A stretch of DNA of 64,000 nucleotides from Lachnospiraceae bacterium (GTDB taxonomy: Bacteria; Bacillota; Clostridia; Lachnospirales; Lachnospiraceae). Made by a program: the position numbers and the translations under genes. Location: positions 123,973-187,972 of the forward strand of contig FUZG01000007.1 of the NCBI GenBank assembly GCA_900168235.1. Reading direction: 5' to 3'. The notes below the pieces were generated by a model. That model had not been told where the DNA came from. It did not search any database and saw only the letters and a program-made list of their open reading frames with translations. This document shows, piece by piece, positions 59,966 to 64,000 of this stretch (its first letter is position 1; every line of letters starts with the position of its first letter).

Positions 59966-60889
59966 ATGCTTGATGTTTGTTTATTGGGCTCTGGCGGAAT
60001 GATGCCGCTCCCCTACCGCTACCTTACGTCCCTGCTCCTTCGGTTCAACGGCAATAATGCTCTTATCGACTGTGGAGAAGGCACTCAGGTTGCATTAAAA
60101 AAGAAGGGATGGAGTCCGAAACCGATCGGCTTGATAATGTTCACTCACTATCATGCTGATCATATCAGCGGTCTTCCGGGACTGCTTCTCACTATGGGAA
60201 ATGCGGAAAGGACTGAGCCTTTGCTTCTCGTTGGTCCGAAAGGACTGGAACGCGTGGTAAAGTCACTGCTCGTAATCGCACCGGAGCTTCCTTTTGAGAT
60301 CCGTTATAAAGAGCTTACAGAAGATACGGAATTTGAATGGGAAGGATATCACATTAACGCATTCAGGGTTAATCATAATGTGATATGCTATGGATATACA
60401 GTTAGGATAGAGCGCGCAGGAAAGTTTAATGCTGAACGCGCACGTGAACTTGAAATCCCGCTTCCGTTCTGGAAACGTCTTCAGAAGGGGGAGACAGTAA
60501 CCGGAGATGACGGAAGGACATTCACACCGGATATGGTGATGGGTGACGCGAGAAAGGGATTAAAAGTCACATATACAACAGATACGAGACCTACCGAAAG
60601 CATCGTAAAAAATGCTGAAGGAGCGGATCTCTTTATCTGCGAAGGTATGTATGGGGAGGATGAAAAACTTCCGAAAGCAAGGGAACATAAGCATATGACC
60701 TTTACGGAAGCGGCAACAATGGCGAAGAGAGCATCAGTTAAAGAACTGTGGCTTACACACTTTAGTCCGTCGCTGGTTAATCCGAAAGATTATATGAAGA
60801 ATGTGAGGGAGATTTTCCGCAATGCCTATGCAGGCAAAGATGGAAAAACAAAGGAGTTGGACTATGAGGAGCAAGACAGGGAAGGGTAA
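59966..60889 (+). CDS. rnz: Ribonuclease Z family metallo-beta-lactamase
   Basis: A 307-residue metallo-beta-lactamase-fold nuclease. The start DVCLLGSGGMMPLPYRYLTS and the metal motif FTHYHADHISGLPGLL (HxHxDH) match tRNA 3'-processing enzymes; later ligands lie in TYTTDTRPTESIV and WLTHFSP. It may process tRNAs or other RNA 3' ends. It overlaps the next gene by 26 nt, so it is part of the t6A transcription unit. Confidence 0.88.
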   Translation: MLDVCLLGSGGMMPLPYRYLTSLLLRFNGNNALIDCGEGTQVALKKKGWSPKPIGLIMFTHYHADHISGLPGLLLTMGNAERTEPLLLVGPKGLERVVKSLLVIAPELPFEIRYKELTEDTEFEWEGYHINAFRVNHNVICYGYTVRIERAGKFNAERARELEIPLPFWKRLQKGETVTGDDGRTFTPDMVMGDARKGLKVTYTTDTRPTESIVKNAEGADLFICEGMYGEDEKLPKAREHKHMTFTEAATMAKRASVKELWLTHFSPSLVNPKDYMKNVREIFRNAYAGKDGKTKELDYEEQDREG

Positions 60890-61448
60890 GTTTGTTCTGG
60901 CGCTGGTAGTAATACTTCTGTTGTTTCTGGTTGTTTATTATTTTCGGATCAACAGGGTTCGTGCAAAAGAAGATACGGTAGTATTGAGCGAAACACAGTC
61001 TGCGATCCAACGGGATCTTTCTGCAAATTATCCCCAGACACCAAAGGCTGTTGTACGATATTATGCCGAACTTAGTAAATGTATGTACAATCCTGATAAT
61101 ACCGACAAAGAGGTTGAAGAGCTTGCAGCACAGTCGAGACGCCTTCTTGATGAGTCTCTTGTGGCACGTCAGTCGGATATTGAATATCTGGCAAGTCTTC
61201 GCAGTACTATAGCCGGTTTTATTCAGGATAAGCGAAAGATCATCAGTTACACCACTTCCTCCTCGTCAGAAGTGGTCTATGCGACCACAGACCTTGGAGA
61301 TACGGCTTCTCTGTATTGCAATTTTACTATGCAGAAAGACTCTCTGAATTATATTGATTCAGAGCAGTTCCTGCTTCGTAAGGATAAAGACGGACATTGG
61401 AAGATCGTTGGATGGCAGTCAGCCAACCAGAATAAAACCGAGTCCTGA
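60864..61448 (+). CDS. Single-pass membrane protein of unknown function
   Basis: A 194-residue protein with a basic N-terminus and one membrane anchor ([18 protein letters not shown], about residues 10-28), then an extracytoplasmic domain with alternating helices and a C-terminal beta-rich part ([31 protein letters not shown]) resembling NTF2-like folds. The start at 60864 has GGAG 7 nt upstream inside the rnz gene; an earlier in-frame ATG (60822) overlaps rnz further. It sits between rnz and tsaD and ends 1 nt before tsaD. No family is recognised with confidence. Confidence 0.7.
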   Translation: MRSKTGKGKFVLALVVILLLFLVVYYFRINRVRAKEDTVVLSETQSAIQRDLSANYPQTPKAVVRYYAELSKCMYNPDNTDKEVEELAAQSRRLLDESLVARQSDIEYLASLRSTIAGFIQDKRKIISYTTSSSSEVVYATTDLGDTASLYCNFTMQKDSLNYIDSEQFLLRKDKDGHWKIVGWQSANQNKTES

Positions 61449-61449
61449 G

Positions 61450-62493
61450 ATGAAATATAGAATTATGAGTGACAAAAAAGATTTTTATATATTGGGAATT
61501 GAAAGCTCCTGCGATGAAACGGCAGCGGCTGTAGTAAAAAACGGACGTGAAGTTCTGTCAAATATCATATCGTCCCAGATCGACATCCATACTCTGTACG
61601 GAGGAGTCGTACCTGAGATAGCGTCCAGAAAGCATATTGAAAAGATAAATCAGGTTGTTGATGAAGCCTTAAAAGAAGCCGGGATGAAACCGGAAGAACT
61701 GGATGCAGTAGGTGTTACCTATGGACCGGGACTTGTAGGACCGCTTCTTATCGGAGTTTCCTTTGCAAAGGCATTTTCATACACATCGAAGGTTCCTCTT
61801 GTAGGTGTCAACCATATAGAGGGACATATTTCAGCAAACTTTATCGAAAATCCTGATCTGGAGCCGCCTTTCCTATGCCTCATAGTATCAGGCGGACATA
61901 CCCATCTTGTACGCGTAAAAGATTACGGAAAGTACGAGATCATCGGTATGACGCAGGATGACGCAGCAGGAGAAGCATTTGATAAAGTTGCTCGCGCGAT
62001 AGGATTAGGGTATCCTGGCGGACCGAAGATAGATAAAGTATCAAAAGAAGGAAATCCTGATGCGATCCATTTTCCCAGAGCTCACGTAGGAGACAGCGAA
62101 TATGATTTCTCATTCAGCGGTCTTAAGAGCGCAGTATTGAATTATCTTAATTCAATGGAAATGAAGCATGAAGATATCGTTCAGGCAGATGTAGCTGCAT
62201 CTTTCCAGAAAGCAGTGGTGGATGTGCTCGTTCAGAATGCTATGAAGGCTGTCGACCGTTATGGTGATAAGACCTTTGCCATAGCAGGAGGAGTAGCTTC
62301 CAATTCAGCTCTTCGTGAAGCAATGAGAAAGGCGTGCGAAGAAAGAAACGTAAGATTCTGCCATCCGTCACCTGTCCTTTGTACGGATAACGCAGCAATG
62401 ATCGGAGCAGCGGCATACTATGACTTTATGGCAGGAAGCCGCGCAGGACTGGATCTGAACGCTGTACCAAATCTTCGTCTCGGAGAGAGATAA
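61450..62493 (+). CDS. tsaD: tRNA N6-adenosine threonylcarbamoyltransferase TsaD
   Basis: A 347-residue ASKHA enzyme transferring the threonylcarbamoyl group to A37 of tRNAs. It begins with [15 protein letters not shown]; the metal-binding histidines are in [11 protein letters not shown] near residues 122 and 126, with [44 protein letters not shown] and [12 protein letters not shown] following. The start at 61450 lies 1 nt after the previous stop; 61465 is an alternative. It completes the t6A set with tsaB and tsaE; TsaC is not in this window. Confidence 0.95.
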   Translation: MKYRIMSDKKDFYILGIESSCDETAAAVVKNGREVLSNIISSQIDIHTLYGGVVPEIASRKHIEKINQVVDEALKEAGMKPEELDAVGVTYGPGLVGPLLIGVSFAKAFSYTSKVPLVGVNHIEGHISANFIENPDLEPPFLCLIVSGGHTHLVRVKDYGKYEIIGMTQDDAAGEAFDKVARAIGLGYPGGPKIDKVSKEGNPDAIHFPRAHVGDSEYDFSFSGLKSAVLNYLNSMEMKHEDIVQADVAASFQKAVVDVLVQNAMKAVDRYGDKTFAIAGGVASNSALREAMRKACEERNVRFCHPSPVLCTDNAAMIGAAAYYDFMAGSRAGLDLNAVPNLRLGER

Positions 62494-62533
62494 TTAGATA
62501 TTTCTGTAATAAAACACGGAGACACAATAAGAT

Positions 62534-62568
62534 CATGTGACTGGTCCGCTGGGCAGTCACATGTTTTT
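62534..62568 (+). terminator. Terminator of the t6A operon
   Basis: CATGTGACTG/CAGTCACATG with a 10-nt loop, followed by TTTTT. Confidence 0.9.
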
Positions 62569-62609
62569 CTATAGAATAGATAATACGCAGATGATAAGGA
62601 GGAGTTGTT

Positions 62610-63311
62610 ATGAAGACACAGGCTATAGTACTTGCAGGAGGAAAAGGAAGAAGAATGGGCGGAGCAACCCCGAAGCAGTACCTTATGCTGAAAGATAAGC
62701 CTGTACTCTACTACTCACTGCGTGCATTTGAAGATTCCTTTATAGATGAAGTGATCCTTGTCTGCGGAGAAGGAGAAGAAGAATACTGTCGTAAAGAGAT
62801 TGTTCTGAAGTACGGCTTTACCAAAGTAGTTAAGATCGTATCCGGCGGAAGAGAGCGTTTCGATTCTGTATATAACGGGCTCGAGGCATCAGATGGCTGT
62901 GACTATGTCTATATCCATGACGGAGCCCGTCCCCTGGTGAGCCAGTATATACTGGAGCGCTGTCAGCACTATGTCGAAAAATACAGAGCGGCAGTAGCAG
63001 GTGCAAAGGCAAAGGATACCATTAAGATGGATAATGGCGACGGCTTTATCGAAAGCACACCCGATAGAGACAGGATGTGGCTCATGCAGACACCTCAGGT
63101 ATTTGAGTACGGGCTTATAAAGACCTGCTATGAAAAGCTTATTCAGGACAGGGAACGTCTTGCGAGCGCAGGTGTAAATGTGACAGACGATACCATGGTT
63201 GCAAAAATGTATGGCAACATTGATGCAAAACTTGTAGAAAACCCGGATCCAAATCTAAAGATAACCACCCCGGAAGACTTGAAAATAGCGGGTTTTCTGC
63301 TTGATAAATAA
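62610..63311 (+). CDS. ispD: 2-C-methyl-D-erythritol 4-phosphate cytidylyltransferase
   Basis: A 233-residue nucleotidyltransferase. The CTP-binding motif is IVLAGGKGRRMGGATPKQYL, with VSGGRERFDSVYNGL, VYIHDGARPLVS, LMQTPQVFEYGLI and DDTMVAKMYG following. It makes CDP-methylerythritol in the MEP isoprenoid pathway. Related TarI enzymes making CDP-ribitol share these motifs; no ribitol-phosphate dehydrogenase gene is nearby, so IspD is preferred. AAGGAGGAG precedes the ATG. Confidence 0.85.
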   Translation: MKTQAIVLAGGKGRRMGGATPKQYLMLKDKPVLYYSLRAFEDSFIDEVILVCGEGEEEYCRKEIVLKYGFTKVVKIVSGGRERFDSVYNGLEASDGCDYVYIHDGARPLVSQYILERCQHYVEKYRAAVAGAKAKDTIKMDNGDGFIESTPDRDRMWLMQTPQVFEYGLIKTCYEKLIQDRERLASAGVNVTDDTMVAKMYGNIDAKLVENPDPNLKITTPEDLKIAGFLLDK

Positions 63312-63337
63312 AATATAAAAATTTTTGAAATTTAGTG

Positions 63338-63366
63338 TTGACATAGAGAGGACGGTTTGTTAATAT
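63338..63366 (+). promoter_or_regulatory. Promoter of the tRNA-Ser/rRNA operon
   Basis: A consensus TTGACA (63338-63343), 17 nt, then TAATAT (63361-63366); an overlapping TATAAT has 20-nt spacing. A G+C-rich hairpin CGCCGC/GCGGCG (63376-63393) lies close to the predicted transcription start. Confidence 0.65.
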
Positions 63367-63428
63367 AATACCTGTCGCCGCGAGCGAGCGGCGCGAAAAC
63401 AAAGGTGCTGCGGCATTTTTGAACAACT

Positions 63429-63514
63429 GGAGAGGTATCGAAGTGGTCATAACGAGGCGGTCTTGAAAACCGTTTGGCGGCAACGCCACGTGGGTTCGAA
63501 CCCCACCCTCTCCG
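63429..63514 (+). tRNA. tRNA-Ser (anticodon UGA)
   Basis: Acceptor stem GGAGAGG/CCTCTCC with discriminator G, the anticodon loop CTTGAAA with anticodon TGA, a long class II variable arm (TTGGCGGCAACGCCA), and the T loop GGGTTCGAACCCC. CCA is not encoded (CTA follows the discriminator). The long variable arm and anticodon fix serine. Confidence 0.96.
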
Positions 63515-63559
63515 CTAACTGAATAAGCACTGTGCTTAACGCAGTATGAATTCAGGCTT

Positions 63560-63648
63560 GGAGAAGTACCCAAGAGGCTGAAGGGACACCCCTGGAAAGG
63601 GTGCAGGTCGTTAATAGCGGCGCGAGGGTTCAAATCCCTCCTTCTCCG
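63560..63648 (+). tRNA. tRNA-Ser (anticodon GGA)
   Basis: Acceptor GGAGAAG/CTTCTCC, discriminator G, the anticodon loop CTGGAAA in CACCCCTGGAAAGGGTG (anticodon GGA), a long variable arm (GCAGGTCGTTAATAGCGGCGC) and the T arm GAGGGTTCAAATCCCTC. The two serine tRNAs are in tandem upstream of the rRNA genes and probably share their transcript. CCA is not encoded. Confidence 0.96.
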
Positions 63649-63840
63649 TTTGAATCATATAAATATGATTCGACACTGAACCTTGACAAACAAACAGCAA
63701 TGCAACCCTGAAAATTCAAAACGAAATTTCAGAAATGCAATAAAAACGAACCTGAAGATCAGAGCGATCTGGTCGACAGTAAATCGGTTAAAAAGAAACG
63801 CGAAGCGAAAAGCTAGCTGATCTTGAAACCGGATCAAACT

Positions 63841-64000
<160 letters not shown>

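Overview
The window is bacterial, low-to-mid G+C, and looks like a Lachnospiraceae chromosome, most likely Butyrivibrio or a close relative. The evidence is the gene order thl-crt-hbd-bcd-etfB-etfA (the order I recall for Butyrivibrio fibrisolvens), a phosphate butyryltransferase/butyrate kinase pair close by, permuted GH3 and multidomain GH32 enzymes, and the Lachnospiraceae-like start of a 16S rRNA gene at the right edge. The assignment is inference; no database was searched.

Region 1 (1-9.5 kb) holds envelope or small-molecule acylation genes. On the plus strand are a TupA-like ATP-grasp protein, an acyl carrier protein, a secreted protein, an MBOAT acyltransferase and an SGNH/AlgX-like membrane protein. 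Converging on them is a minus-strand operon: an FkbH-type loading enzyme, a VOC protein, a methyltransferase and a second carrier protein. The set resembles a Dlt-like surface-decoration pathway in which an FkbH enzyme may load the carrier.

Region 2 (9.5-25 kb) holds hpf, then the complete acetyl-CoA to butyryl-CoA operon, then a cotH-VTC-DUF4956-cotH cassette, then ptb-buk. Region 3 (25-34.5 kb) is housekeeping: secA, prfB without the usual programmed frameshift, an ACT regulator, hom, aspartate kinase and tex. Region 4 (34.5-54.5 kb) is an accessory carbohydrate locus: two small membrane proteins, a LacI regulator, a three-gene sugar ABC importer, a secreted GH32 fructanase, a membrane-anchored permuted GH3, a GtrA-like protein, an AgrA/AgrC-like LytTR/GHKL pair and a GH2 enzyme. 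Region 5 (54.5-57 kb) is a gene graveyard of Rpn-like nuclease/transposase pieces and a flavin reductase remnant, with small VOC and cupin genes. Region 6 (57-64 kb) holds an FMN riboswitch with ribU, the t6A genes (tsaE, tsaB, rimI, rnz, a small membrane protein, tsaD), ispD, two tRNA-Ser genes and the start of an rRNA operon.

The most unusual signal is intergenic. Two families of inverted-repeat elements carry internal loops of tandem G-A/A-G oppositions. One is a short hairpin of about 30 nt with four copies. The other is a multi-helix unit of about 155 nt, present as a tandem pair between etfB and etfA and as an enlarged minus-strand copy at 37.3-37.6 kb. Copies differ by compensatory base-pair changes, so folding is conserved. 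I do not recognise either family.
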